Shown here piece by piece: positions 55,333 through 64,000 of a stretch of DNA of 64,000 nucleotides. The DNA lies in assembly GCA_964517465.1 (NCBI GenBank), contig CAZFEK010000002.1:91678-155677 (forward strand), written 5' to 3'. Source of the DNA: JACPUX01 sp964517465 (lineage in GTDB: Bacteria; Pseudomonadota; Gammaproteobacteria; Burkholderiales; Casimicrobiaceae). The position numbers and the translations under genes are program-made. The notes under the pieces are model-generated. The model had not been told where the DNA came from. It saw only the letters and a program-made list of their open reading frames with translations, and did not search any database. Within the stretch, counting starts at the first letter, position 1; each line of letters opens with the position of its first letter.

Positions 55333-57342
55333 ATGCGCTTTGCTCCTCGCTTCGCCTTAGGTTGCCTGGGTCTTGCGCTACTCGCGGCGCAAGAGCTGAC
55401 GCTAGCGGCACCGCCTACCTGTGACGCGGGCATACCGAGGGCAAACACACTGGTTCGTCAGCCGCAATCCGATTACATCGACCACGGCAACGGCACGGTC
55501 ACCCACGCTAAGACTGGCCTGATGTGGAAGGTTTGCTCCGAGGGGCGAAGCTGGAGTGTGGGCGCATGCAGCGGCGGCGGGAGTTTTGAGCGCATGAGCT
55601 GGGGCGCGGCGCTGCGTGAGGCCAAGAACAGTAGCTTCGCGGGTTACACCGATTGGCGCTTGCCCAACAAGAAAGAGCTGGAAAGTATCGTTGAGACCTG
55701 TGGATATGGCCCGGCGATCAACGCGACGATTTTCCCAAACACGGCTACCTGGGGTTTTTGGACCGCTACCAGCGACGCTGGGAGTGTGGCCGACGCGTGG
55801 TCTGTAAATTTCAGCAGCGGCCGCAGTATTCCGGCCGACAACGATGCGTACACAGGCATCGCCCGGCTGGTGCGTGGCGGACAGTCACTCGACGCTTTTG
55901 ATCTTCTGAATTCGGACACCACCCCCGACGCTTTCAGTTTCACCCCGCAAACCGGAGTGCCTTTGTCGAGTGTGGTTACCTCGAACACTATCACCGTGGC
56001 GGGCTTGGGATTTGGCCAAGCGGCGATTTCCGTTGCCAATGGGGAGTTTAGTGTCAATGGTGGCGTTTACGGCACGGCCACCAGCGAGGTGAGCAACGGC
56101 GACACCGTCACGGTCCGCCAAACCTCCTCGGCGAGCTACGGCACCTTGACCACGGCGAATCTGACCCTGGGCGCCTACAGCGCCAATTTCAACGTGACGA
56201 CCTTGGCGCCGCCCGACGCGCCCACCATCGGTGCTGCGACGCCCGGTAGTGCCAGCGCCATCGTGAGCTTCATTCCCAACGGCAACGGCAGCGCGCCCAT
56301 CGACAATTTCCGCGTCACCTGCAACCCGGGGAGCCACAGTGCCACCGGCAGTGCCTCGCCCATCACCGTGGCGGGCCTCACCAACGGCGTCACATACACC
56401 TGCACCGCGGCGGCCCACAATAGCGTGGGGTGGAGCACGGAATCCGCCCCGTCGAATCCAGTGACGCCGCCCGGCGTGCAGCGCGCCTTCGTGGCCGCTG
56501 TCACCGGTAACGACGCCAACGTGACCGCCAATTGCAGCGTCAGCGCACCCTGTCGAACCTTTGCCACGGCGATGGGGGCGGTGGTCTCCGGCGGCGAAAT
56601 CATCGCCATGCAAAGTGGGGAATATGAACCGGTAGCGGTTGATCGCTCCGCCACCCTCCTCGGGGCACCGGGGCAAGTGGCGGCAATAACGCCTACGAGC
56701 GGCAATGCCGTGACGGTTTCCGCACCCGGCGTCAAGGTGGTGCTGCGCGGCTTGCAGATCAGTGGCGCGGGAGGGAGCAACGGCATCGACATGACCGCCG
56801 GGACAAGTTTGCAAGTGGAAAATTGCGTCATCGCGGGTTTTGGTTCGGGATACGGAATCCGTGTGCAGAACGCGGCCGAAGTCAACGTGAGTGACACCAT
56901 CCTGCGTGATAACTGGCGTGGCATAGCACTTTACAGTGGGTCGCTTGCGACCATTACGCGGAGCAAGGTGTTGGGCAGCGTATTTACCGGCATTGGGGTT
57001 TATGGTCCTGCCGTGGGCAGTACCCGGGCCACCATCACTCGTAGTATGGTGAGCGGCACGGGAACCGACTGGGGTATCTCCGCGCAAGCGACGGCGAGTG
57101 GCGCCAAGGTCGAAGTGGAGGTTACCGGCAGCGCCATCAGCGGCTCTGACCAAGGGGTGAGAGCCGCAGCCTCGAACGGCGGCGAGGCCAAGCTCATTCT
57201 CAACCGCAGCAAAGTGAGTGGCAATGCCGTTGGGCTCACGCAAAACGGGGCAGGCGCCACGCTTTACAGTCGCGGCAACAACACGATCTTCGGCAACACC
57301 ACCAACACCAGCGGCACCATCACCCCGCTGGCGGCGATGTAA
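55333..57342 (+). CDS. Secreted multidomain protein: DUF1566, FN3 and right-handed beta-helix
   Basis: 669 residues from ATG 55333 (GGAG 8 nt upstream); the frame is open upstream into the previous gene but without a signal. Signal peptide (about 1-26), DUF1566 domain (about 35-185, DYIDHGNGTVTHAKTGLMWKVC, YTDWRLPNKKELESIV and RLVRGGQS), a beta-rich module (about 190-290, VVTSNTITVAGLGFGQAAISVANGEFSVNGG type), an FN3 domain (about 293-380, PDAPTIGAATPGSASAIVSF), and a right-handed beta-helix of pectate-lyase type (about 385-665) with many short repeats such as GSYG and NAVG turns. Probably a surface or secreted adhesin-like or sugar-binding protein; no catalytic residues assigned. Confidence 0.86.
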   Translation: MRFAPRFALGCLGLALLAAQELTLAAPPTCDAGIPRANTLVRQPQSDYIDHGNGTVTHAKTGLMWKVCSEGRSWSVGACSGGGSFERMSWGAALREAKNSSFAGYTDWRLPNKKELESIVETCGYGPAINATIFPNTATWGFWTATSDAGSVADAWSVNFSSGRSIPADNDAYTGIARLVRGGQSLDAFDLLNSDTTPDAFSFTPQTGVPLSSVVTSNTITVAGLGFGQAAISVANGEFSVNGGVYGTATSEVSNGDTVTVRQTSSASYGTLTTANLTLGAYSANFNVTTLAPPDAPTIGAATPGSASAIVSFIPNGNGSAPIDNFRVTCNPGSHSATGSASPITVAGLTNGVTYTCTAAAHNSVGWSTESAPSNPVTPPGVQRAFVAAVTGNDANVTANCSVSAPCRTFATAMGAVVSGGEIIAMQSGEYEPVAVDRSATLLGAPGQVAAITPTSGNAVTVSAPGVKVVLRGLQISGAGGSNGIDMTAGTSLQVENCVIAGFGSGYGIRVQNAAEVNVSDTILRDNWRGIALYSGSLATITRSKVLGSVFTGIGVYGPAVGSTRATITRSMVSGTGTDWGISAQATASGAKVEVEVTGSAISGSDQGVRAAASNGGEAKLILNRSKVSGNAVGLTQNGAGATLYSRGNNTIFGNTTNTSGTITPLAAM

Positions 57343-57679
57343 CCGCCGCACGCTAGCGCCGGCCTTTCCGCGCCAACCGGGGCAGCCGCGCCGGCCGGGG
57401 CGCGGCGCCGAAGGCAACCGAGGCGCTCTTGGGGCCGGGCATAGACGGGCGCCTCCAGCCTCCACATTTTGGCGTGCCCCAGTACCTAACCGTCGGCTGT
57501 GGTCGCGCCCCGGCTGACCAGCCCCGCCGCATTGCTTTCCACCTCCAACGTTTCCCCCTTGCCAAGCCTCCAAGCCAGGCGTTCAATGGAGCCATTCCAA
57601 GGCCATTGAGCCTCGGCTTCGCGTCGCGGGCCGGGCGAATTTCTGTGTTTGGGGGTGGTTCCGTTGCGGTTATCCCTTA
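57343..57679. other. Intergenic region before the aceE promoter
   Basis: About 335 bp with no gene that I can support. No T-rich terminator is seen after the beta-helix gene. Codon-like ORFs on both strands here are noise. Confidence 0.5.
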
Positions 57680-57708
57680 TTGCATTGTGAAAATGATTTC
57701 CATAGAAT
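57680..57708 (+). promoter_or_regulatory. Sigma-70 promoter of the aceE-aceF-lpdA operon
   Basis: TTGCAT (57680-57685), 17-bp spacer, TAGAAT (57703-57708), in the only AT-rich stretch of the intergenic region. The transcript would have a leader of about 135 nt. Confidence 0.65.
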
Positions 57709-57852
57709 GGCAATAACAGCCCTTTCAGGCTCGCACGGCGTTTCTTGGATTTTCCCCAAAAACGCCTCAGAACGAGCCGGAGCGCTGGGATTTAGGGTGC
57801 GGCCTACCCGGAGCGCACTGGAAAACGAATCCACATCATGGAGAAGCGGAAG

Positions 57853-60507
57853 ATGGAAAACTTGCCGGATCACGATCCTAAGGAAACCAGCGAATGGCTG
57901 GAGGCGCTCGACGCGGTAGTTGAGCAAGAAGGCGCGGAGCGGGCCCATTTCCTGATCGAAAGACTGATCGAGGAAGCGCGTAAAGTGGGCGCGGATTTGC
58001 CCTACAGCGCTTACACCGGTTATGTGAACACCATTCCCACCGCCTTGCAGCCGAAGTTTCCGGGCAATCCGGAAATCGAGGAAAAGATTCGCGACTACGC
58101 GCGTTGGAACGCCATGGCCATGGTGGTGCGCGCCAACAAGAACACCAATGTCGGCGGGCATATCGCGAGCTACGCTTCGGCCGCCACACTCTACGATGTG
58201 GGCTTCAATCACTTCTGGCGCGCGCCTACCGAAAAACACGGCGGCGATTTGATTTTTTTCCAGGGACACTCCGCACCGGGCATATACGCCCGCGCCTTCA
58301 TGTTGGGCCGCCTCACCCAGGAGCAGATGGACCACTACCGGCAGGAGGTCGACGGCAAAGGGCTGTCCTCCTACCCGCACCCTTGGCTGATGCCCGACTT
58401 CTGGCAGTTCCCCACCGTGTCCATGGGCCTGGGGCCGCTGATGGCCATCTACCAGGCGAAGTTCATGAAATACCTCGACTGCCGCGGCATCGTCGGCACC
58501 GAGGGGCGCAAGGTGTGGGCCTTCATGGGCGACGGCGAAATGGACGAGCCCGAATCGATGGGTGCCATCAGCCTCGCCGGGCGCGAGCGCCTGGACAACC
58601 TCATTTTCGTCATCAACTGCAATTTGCAGCGCCTCGATGGCCCGGTGCGCGGCAACGGCAAAATCATCCAGGAACTCGAAGGCGATTTCCGCGGCTCGGG
58701 CTGGAATGTCATCAAAGTGATCTGGGGCACACATTGGGACGCGCTGTTCGCGCGCGACAAAAAAGGTATCCTCACCCGGCGCATGATGGAGTGTCTCGAC
58801 GGCGACTATCAAACTTTCAAGGCAAAAAACGGCGCCTACGTGCGCGAACATTTTTTCAATACGCCCGAACTGAAGGAACTGGTGGCCGACTGGACCGATG
58901 AAGACATCTGGCGCTTGAATCGCGGCGGCCTCGACCCCTTCAAAGTGTTCGCCGCCTTCAAGGCCGCCGCGGAACACACCGGCCAGCCCACGGTGATTCT
59001 GGCCAAGACCATCAAGGGTTATGGCATGGGCGAGTCGGGCGAAGCGCAGAACACCAGCCACCAGCAGAAGAAAATGGGCGCGGCCGATTTGAAACACATG
59101 CGCGACCGCTTCAAGCTGCCGGTGCCTGACGAGGACATCGAGAACTTGCCCTACCTCACTTTCCCTGAAGGCTCGCCCGAACTGGACTACATGCGCGAAC
59201 GGCGCCTCGCCCTGGGCGGTTATCTGCCCGCGCGGCGCCGTCAGGCGCCGGCCTTGCCGGTGCCGGGCCTGGCCGCTTTCGAGGGCCTGCTCAAGGCCTC
59301 CGGCGAAGGCCGCGAGTTCTCCACCGCCATGGCCTTGGTGCGCATCATGAACACGCTCATCAAAGACAAAGCCCTGGGGCGGAACATCGTCCCCATCGTC
59401 GCCGACGAATCGCGCACCTTCGGCATGGAAGGCATGTTCCGGCAAATCGGCATCTGGAACCAACTGGGCCAGAAATACACGCCCGAAGATGCCGATCAAT
59501 TGATGTTCTACAAAGAAGCGCGCGACGGCCAGATTCTGCAGGAAGGCATCTCCGAAGCCGGCGCCATGGGTTCCTGGATCGCGGCTGCCACCGCTTATTC
59601 GGCGCATGGCGTGCCGATGATTCCTTTCTACATCTACTATTCGATGTTCGGCTTCCAGCGCATCGGCGATTTGTGCTGGGCGGCGGGCGACATGCGCGCC
59701 CGCGGTTTCCTGATCGGCGGCACCTCGGGCCGCACCACCTTGAACGGCGAGGGTCTACAGCACGAAGACGGCCACTCGCACATTCTGGCCGGCACCATCC
59801 CCAACTGCGTTTCTTACGATCCCACCTTCGCCTACGAAGTGGCGGTGATCGTGCAAGACGGTTTGCGGCGCATGGTGGCGGAGCAGGAAGACGTTTATTA
59901 CTACCTCACCGTGCTCAACGAAAACTACGAGCACCCCGCGCTGCCCGAAGGCGCCGCCGGCGACATTCTCAAGGGCATGTACCGCCTGCGCCAAGGCGCC
60001 CAGAACCCGGGACCGCGAGTACAGCTGTTGGGTTCAGGCGCCATTTTGCGCGAAGTGATCGCCGCCGCCGACTTGCTGCAAAACGATTGGGGTGTGGCGG
60101 CGGACTTGTGGTCTTGCCCCTCCTTCAACGAGTTGGCGCGCGAAGGCAATGCCGTGGCACGGTGGAACTTGTTGCACCCCATGGAAGCGCCTCAAGCCTC
60201 GCACGTCGAATCCTGCTTGGCCGGCACGGAAGGTCCGGTGATCGCCGCCAGCGATTACATTCGCCAATTCACCGAGCAGATCCGCGCTTTCGTGCCGCGC
60301 CGCTATGTGACGCTGGGTACCGATGGTTTCGGCCGATCGGACACGCGCGACAAGCTCAGACATTTCTTCGAGGTCGATCGCCACTGGGTGACGCTGGCCG
60401 CACTCAAAGCGCTGGCGGATGAAGGCCAAATCGAGCGCAGCAAAGTCGCCGCGGCGATCGTGAAATACGGTCTCGATGCGAACAAACCCAATCCGATGAG
60501 CGTTTGA
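57853..60507 (+). CDS. aceE: Pyruvate dehydrogenase E1 component (homodimeric type)
   Basis: 884 residues from ATG 57853, 9 nt behind GGAG; an ATG five codons earlier (57838) lacks a site. Thiamine-diphosphate enzyme that decarboxylates pyruvate and loads acetyl onto AceF lipoyl groups. Family features: YVNTIPTALQPKFPG near the N-terminus, GGHIASYASAATLYDVGFNHFWRAP, the ThDP motif GDGEMDEPES...NCN, and EGRKVWAFMGDGEMDEPES; later EDGHSHI and FVPRRYVTLGTDGFGRSDTR. Length normal. Its cofactor comes from the thiamine pathway to which thiC in this window belongs. Confidence 0.98.
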   Translation: MENLPDHDPKETSEWLEALDAVVEQEGAERAHFLIERLIEEARKVGADLPYSAYTGYVNTIPTALQPKFPGNPEIEEKIRDYARWNAMAMVVRANKNTNVGGHIASYASAATLYDVGFNHFWRAPTEKHGGDLIFFQGHSAPGIYARAFMLGRLTQEQMDHYRQEVDGKGLSSYPHPWLMPDFWQFPTVSMGLGPLMAIYQAKFMKYLDCRGIVGTEGRKVWAFMGDGEMDEPESMGAISLAGRERLDNLIFVINCNLQRLDGPVRGNGKIIQELEGDFRGSGWNVIKVIWGTHWDALFARDKKGILTRRMMECLDGDYQTFKAKNGAYVREHFFNTPELKELVADWTDEDIWRLNRGGLDPFKVFAAFKAAAEHTGQPTVILAKTIKGYGMGESGEAQNTSHQQKKMGAADLKHMRDRFKLPVPDEDIENLPYLTFPEGSPELDYMRERRLALGGYLPARRRQAPALPVPGLAAFEGLLKASGEGREFSTAMALVRIMNTLIKDKALGRNIVPIVADESRTFGMEGMFRQIGIWNQLGQKYTPEDADQLMFYKEARDGQILQEGISEAGAMGSWIAAATAYSAHGVPMIPFYIYYSMFGFQRIGDLCWAAGDMRARGFLIGGTSGRTTLNGEGLQHEDGHSHILAGTIPNCVSYDPTFAYEVAVIVQDGLRRMVAEQEDVYYYLTVLNENYEHPALPEGAAGDILKGMYRLRQGAQNPGPRVQLLGSGAILREVIAAADLLQNDWGVAADLWSCPSFNELAREGNAVARWNLLHPMEAPQASHVESCLAGTEGPVIAASDYIRQFTEQIRAFVPRRYVTLGTDGFGRSDTRDKLRHFFEVDRHWVTLAALKALADEGQIERSKVAAAIVKYGLDANKPNPMSV

Positions 60508-60518
60508 GGGGGACGGAA

Positions 60519-61838
60519 ATGAGTCAACTCATCGAAGTGAAAGTGCCCGACATTGGCGACTTCAAAGACGTGCCGGTGATCGAAGTGCACGTGAAGGTCG
60601 GCGACAGCGTGAAGGTGGACGACGCCCTGGTGACGCTGGAATCGGACAAGGCCACCATGGATGTGCCCAGCGCCGCGGCCGGTGTGGTGAAAGACTTGCG
60701 CGTGAAATTGGGCGACCGCGTCTCCGAGGGCGTGGTGGTGGTGGTGCTGGAAGCGGCGAGTGCCGCCGCCGCAGCGGCACCCGCGAAGGCCAGCCCAGCG
60801 CCTGCTCCGGCGCCGGCAGCTCCGCGGGCACCCGCGCCAGCACCCGCTGGGCCAGCATCCGCGCCCGCTGTGGCACCCGCCGTAGCCGCCGCTCCCGCCC
60901 CTGCGGCGCCGGCTTTTGCCGCAACTGGCGGCGCCCTTCCCCACGCTTCCCCATCGGTGCGCCGCTTCGCCCGCGAATTGGGCGTCGACCTCAGCCGCGT
61001 GAAAGGCAGCGGGCCCAAGGGCCGCATCCTGCACGAAGACGTGCAAGCCTTCGTCAAGCAGGCACTGGCCGCAGCCTCCCCGGCCGCGGCCGCGGGCGGC
61101 GCCCTGCCGGGTTTGCTGCCTTGGCCGCAAATCGATTTCGCCAAATTCGGCGCCATCGAAACCAAGCCGCTGGCGCGCATCAAAAAAATTTCCGGCGCCA
61201 ATCTGCATCGCAACTGGGTGATGATTCCGCACGTCACCAACCACGAAGATGCCGACATCACCGAGTTGGAAGCCTTGCGTGTGCAGCTCAACAAAGAAAA
61301 CGAAAAAAGCGGCATCAAACTCACCATGCTCGCTTTCCTCATCAAAGCCTGCGTGGCGGCGCTCAAGAAATTCCCCGAGTTCAACGCCTCGCTCGAGGGC
61401 GAAAACCTGGTTCTGAAAAAGTACTATCACATCGGTTTTGCCGCCGACACGCCCAATGGCCTCATGGTGCCGGTGGTGAAAGATGCCGACCAAAAAGGCA
61501 TCAACGCCATCGCCAAAGAAACCTCGGAACTGGCCGCCAAAGCGCGCGAAGGCAAGCTCGCACCCACCGACATGCAAGGCGGCTGCTTCTCCATCTCCAG
61601 CCTGGGCGGCATCGGCGGCACCTACTTCACGCCCATCATCAACGCGCCCGAGGTAGCCATCCTCGGCGTGTGCAAGTCGGCCACCAAACCGGTGTGGGAC
61701 GGCAAGGCTTTTCAGCCGCGTCTGATTCTGCCCTTGTCGCTGTCTTGGGATCATCGTGTCATCGATGGCGCTTCGGCCGCACGCTTCAACGCCTATCTTG
61801 CCTCGCTCCTGGCGGATTTCCGCCGCGTGCTGCTGTGA
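60519..61838 (+). CDS. aceF: Pyruvate dehydrogenase E2, dihydrolipoamide acetyltransferase
   Basis: 439 residues from ATG 60519 with GGACGGA upstream. Layout: one lipoyl domain (1-79, lipoate on Lys in ESDKATMDVP at about residue 44), a long Ala/Pro linker (about 80-145), an E1/E3-binding domain (about 148-185, SVRRFARELGVDLSRVKGSGPKGRILHEDVQ), and the acetyltransferase core (about 210-439) with the catalytic SLSWDHRVIDGA near the end. Only one lipoyl domain, fewer than E. coli's three. Its lipoyl domain is nearly the same as that of Lpd downstream. Confidence 0.98.
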   Translation: MSQLIEVKVPDIGDFKDVPVIEVHVKVGDSVKVDDALVTLESDKATMDVPSAAAGVVKDLRVKLGDRVSEGVVVVVLEAASAAAAAAPAKASPAPAPAPAAPRAPAPAPAGPASAPAVAPAVAAAPAPAAPAFAATGGALPHASPSVRRFARELGVDLSRVKGSGPKGRILHEDVQAFVKQALAAASPAAAAGGALPGLLPWPQIDFAKFGAIETKPLARIKKISGANLHRNWVMIPHVTNHEDADITELEALRVQLNKENEKSGIKLTMLAFLIKACVAALKKFPEFNASLEGENLVLKKYYHIGFAADTPNGLMVPVVKDADQKGINAIAKETSELAAKAREGKLAPTDMQGGCFSISSLGGIGGTYFTPIINAPEVAILGVCKSATKPVWDGKAFQPRLILPLSLSWDHRVIDGASAARFNAYLASLLADFRRVLL

Positions 61839-61848
61839 GGAGCGCGCC

Positions 61849-63672
61849 ATGAGTCAACTGATCGAAGTTGAAGTGCCCGACATCGGCGACTTCAAAGACG
61901 TGCCGGTGATCGAAGTGCATGTGAAACCCGGCGATGTCGTCAAAGTGGACGACGCCCTCGTCACCCTCGAATCCGACAAGGCCACCATGGACGTACCCAG
62001 TTCCGCGGCGGGTGTGGTGAAGGACTTGCGGGTGAAGCTCGGGGACCGAGTTTCGCAAGGCGCGCTGGTGTTGGTCCTGGAAGCGCAGGATGCCGGCGCC
62101 GTGACCTCGAGCCAGAGCGTCGCACCCGCCGCGTCGGCAGCCGTGGGACCGACACTTGCGGGTGCGGCCCCTGCCTCAGCCACCGTGTCGGCGGCTGGTG
62201 CTACGCCCCCCGCGGGGGTTGGGGCGCCAAGCGCCGCCAAATACGCCGGAACGGCCCAGCACGAGTGTCAGATGCTGGTCTTGGGCGCCGGCCCCGGCGG
62301 CTATTCCGCGGCCTTCCGCGCGGCCGACTTGGGCATGAAAGTGACCCTGGTCGAACGTTATCCGACCTTGGGCGGGGTGTGCCTCAACGTTGGCTGCATT
62401 CCCTCGAAAGCGCTGCTGCATGTGGCCGCAGTGATGGACGAAGCGCAGGCCATCGCCCACCATGGCGTGAGCTTCGGCGCGCCCCAAGTCGACCTCGACA
62501 AACTGCGCGCTTTCAAGGCGGGGGTGGTGAGCAAACTCACCAAAGGCCTCGCCGGCATGGCCAAGGCGCGTAAGGTGACGGTGCTGCAAGGCCTGGGGCG
62601 TTTTCTCGACGGCCACCATTTGGCGGTGCAAACGGCGGCCGGCGAAGAAGTGCTGCGCTTCGAGCAAGCCATCATCGCCGCCGGTTCACAGGCGGTGAAG
62701 TTGCCTTTCCTGCCCGAAGACCCGCGCGTCATCGATTCCACCGGCGCCCTGGAATTACGCGAGATTCCTGCGCGCATGCTGGTGATCGGCGGCGGTATCA
62801 TCGGCATGGAAATGGCCACGGTCTATTCCACCCTGGGCACGCGCATCGAAGTAGTGGAAATGCTCGACGGCTTGATGCAAGGCGCCGATCGCGACCTGGT
62901 CAAGGTGTGGGAGAAAAAGAACGCCCCGCGCTTCGACCGCATCATGCTCAACACCCGCACGGTCAAGGCTGAGGCCACCCCGGCGGGCATCGTGGTGAGC
63001 TTCGAAGGCGAACGCGCGCCGCCCGAGCCGCAGGTTTACGACTACGTGTTGGTCTCGGCCGGCCGCAGCCCCAACGGCAAGAAAATCGGTGCTGAAAATG
63101 CCGGCGTGGCGATCAACGAACGCGGCTTCATTCCGGTCGACAGCCAGATGCGCACGAACGTGCCGCACATTTTCGCCATCGGCGACATCGTCGGTCAGCC
63201 CATGCTGGCGCACAAGGCGGTGCATGAGGCGCACGTCGCCGCGGAAGCGGCCGCGGGACACAAGACCCACTTCGATGCGCGCGTAATTCCCGCAGTCGCT
63301 TACACCGACCCGGAAATCGCCTGGGTGGGCCTCACCGAAGACGATGCCAAAAAAGAAGGACGCAAAGTCGGCAAAAGCGTCTTTCCTTGGGCAGCGTCAG
63401 GGCGCGCCATCGCCAACGGTCGCGACGAAGGATTCACCAAGCTCTTGTTCGATCATGAGACGCATCGCATCGTCGGTGCCGGCATCGTCGGCACCCATGC
63501 CGGTGACCTCATCGGTGAACTGGCGCTGGCGGTGGAAATGGGCTGCGACCCGGTGGACTTGGGCAAGACCATCCACCCGCATCCCACGTTGTGCGAATCG
63601 GTGGGTATGGCCGCGGAAGTGTTCGAGGGCGTGTGCACGGATTTGCCGCCGCAGAAGAAACCGGCGAGTTGA
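61849..63672 (+). CDS. lpdA: Dihydrolipoamide dehydrogenase with N-terminal lipoyl domain
   Basis: 607 residues from ATG 61849 (GAGGAG upstream). An N-terminal lipoyl domain (1-79, ESDKATMDVP again), Ala-rich linker (80-130), then the FAD/NAD flavoenzyme (about 135-605): FAD motif LGAGPGGYSAAFRAADLG, redox pair GGVCLNVGCIPSK, NAD motif VIGGGIIGMEMATVYSTLG, and the C-terminal HPHPTLCE with the catalytic His. It reoxidises lipoamide. Lpd with a lipoyl domain is known in Neisseria and other Betaproteobacteria. The lipoyl domain shares about 71 of 79 residues with that of AceF. Confidence 0.98.
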   Translation: MSQLIEVEVPDIGDFKDVPVIEVHVKPGDVVKVDDALVTLESDKATMDVPSSAAGVVKDLRVKLGDRVSQGALVLVLEAQDAGAVTSSQSVAPAASAAVGPTLAGAAPASATVSAAGATPPAGVGAPSAAKYAGTAQHECQMLVLGAGPGGYSAAFRAADLGMKVTLVERYPTLGGVCLNVGCIPSKALLHVAAVMDEAQAIAHHGVSFGAPQVDLDKLRAFKAGVVSKLTKGLAGMAKARKVTVLQGLGRFLDGHHLAVQTAAGEEVLRFEQAIIAAGSQAVKLPFLPEDPRVIDSTGALELREIPARMLVIGGGIIGMEMATVYSTLGTRIEVVEMLDGLMQGADRDLVKVWEKKNAPRFDRIMLNTRTVKAEATPAGIVVSFEGERAPPEPQVYDYVLVSAGRSPNGKKIGAENAGVAINERGFIPVDSQMRTNVPHIFAIGDIVGQPMLAHKAVHEAHVAAEAAAGHKTHFDARVIPAVAYTDPEIAWVGLTEDDAKKEGRKVGKSVFPWAASGRAIANGRDEGFTKLLFDHETHRIVGAGIVGTHAGDLIGELALAVEMGCDPVDLGKTIHPHPTLCESVGMAAEVFEGVCTDLPPQKKPAS

Positions 63673-63747
63673 TTCTGGCGGAGGCGGAATGGCGCAGGCC
63701 GCGGGTTCTTGCAGAAAAACTTGCGCTGCGCGGCCACTATCACGCGG

Positions 63748-64000
63748 CTAAACGGATATGCTCTCCCACCTTGCCGCATTAACAAAAAGCGAAAGATGCC
63801 CGACATTGGTTGTTGCGATCTGCAGATCAGCCGGAAGGTTACAAACTGTAATAGCTTGGGCGGCCAAAATCACATCGCCATCAAGCGCATTCGGGTCAGC
63901 TGTGGGTCTTCCTTTCAACCGCGCGCACGCCCATAATTCGGCCGCCTTAGAACCTATCCATAAATAATATTGACAGCCAATGGAACCTTTCGAAAGGCGA
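63748..64000 (-). CDS. PIN-domain protein, C-terminal part, cut by the window edge
   Basis: The last 83 codons of a gene entering from the right edge on the minus strand, stop TAG at 63748-63750. The translation has the pattern GRPTADPNALDGDVILAAQA, then LQIATTNVGHLSLFV and a WESI end, as in the C-terminal half of PIN-domain ribonucleases (VapC-like); two acidic residues of the active site lie in the DP and LDGD parts. The N-terminus, start codon and any antitoxin partner are outside the window. No stop interrupts the visible frame. Confidence 0.75.
   Translation of the reverse strand, partial: RLSKGSIGCQYYLWIGSKAAELWACARLKGRPTADPNALDGDVILAAQAITVCNLPADLQIATTNVGHLSLFVNAARWESISV

Noticed and set aside
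53826..55448. 540-residue minus-strand ORF over the first DUF1566 gene and its upstream region
   Set aside because: The plus-strand frame has a signal peptide and DUF1566 motifs; the antisense frame has low-complexity composition and no ribosome binding site.
57670..59607. 645-residue minus-strand ORF antisense to aceE
   Set aside because: aceE is unmistakable on the plus strand; the antisense frame is His/Gly/Phe-rich as expected of a GC-driven shadow.

Overview
The window reads as about 64 kb of a GC-rich bacterial chromosome with betaproteobacterial gene order. Evidence for this is an ahcY-metF pair behind an S-adenosylhomocysteine riboswitch, the run cutA-dsbD-tlpA-aroQ-accB-accC-prmA-DUF3426, glnA-ntrB-ntrC with a sigma-54 promoter, and an aceE-aceF-lpdA operon whose Lpd carries its own lipoyl domain. 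Rhodocyclales or Nitrosomonadales would fit, but this is an inference from gene order. There is one 100-N assembly gap (11294-11393), and it sits inside a 108-bp tandem repeat.

Layout. 1-5.1 kb: tyrosine catabolism (hpd, cut by the left edge), a divergent Lrp-type regulator and a large membrane GGDEF/EAL protein. 5.1-11.4 kb: tRNA-Gly(CCC), TPP riboswitch-thiC, a YceH-family gene, SAH riboswitch-ahcY-metF, then the repeat array. 11.4-20.9 kb: housekeeping genes (ybaK, lgt, fxsA, cutA, dsbD, tlpA, aroQ, accBC, prmA, a zinc-ribbon membrane protein, rhodanese). 20.9-28.5 kb: nitrogen regulation (NtrC sites, sigma-54 promoter, glnA, ntrBC) followed by ybeD-lipB-lipA for lipoate synthesis, which serves the PDH complex at the right end.

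28.5-45.1 kb is a signalling and accessory region. It holds a secreted TPR-CHAT protease-like protein, a small proline-repeat protein, a FecR-like periplasmic protein, a CHASE2 nucleotide cyclase, a divergent Crp-family regulator, a complete IS4-family element with target duplication, a secreted Ig-like protein, a succinate-semialdehyde dehydrogenase, a response regulator overlapping a symporter-histidine kinase, a 63-residue membrane protein, and a secreted serine hydrolase.

45.2-57.3 kb: aidB, a HigBA-like toxin-antitoxin pair with a palindromic operator, and a tightly packed four-gene operon (coiled-coil protein, Clp-like AAA+ ATPase, radical SAM protein, zinc-ribbon Ser/Thr kinase with a membrane tail). 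I recognise no named system in this operon, and it is the best candidate for an undescribed one. Two tandem secreted DUF1566 proteins follow, the second carrying FN3 and beta-helix regions.

57.7-64 kb: aceE-aceF-lpdA behind a recognisable promoter, then the C-terminal part of a PIN-domain protein entering from the right edge. Dense antisense ORFs across the window are GC-driven shadows and are left out.
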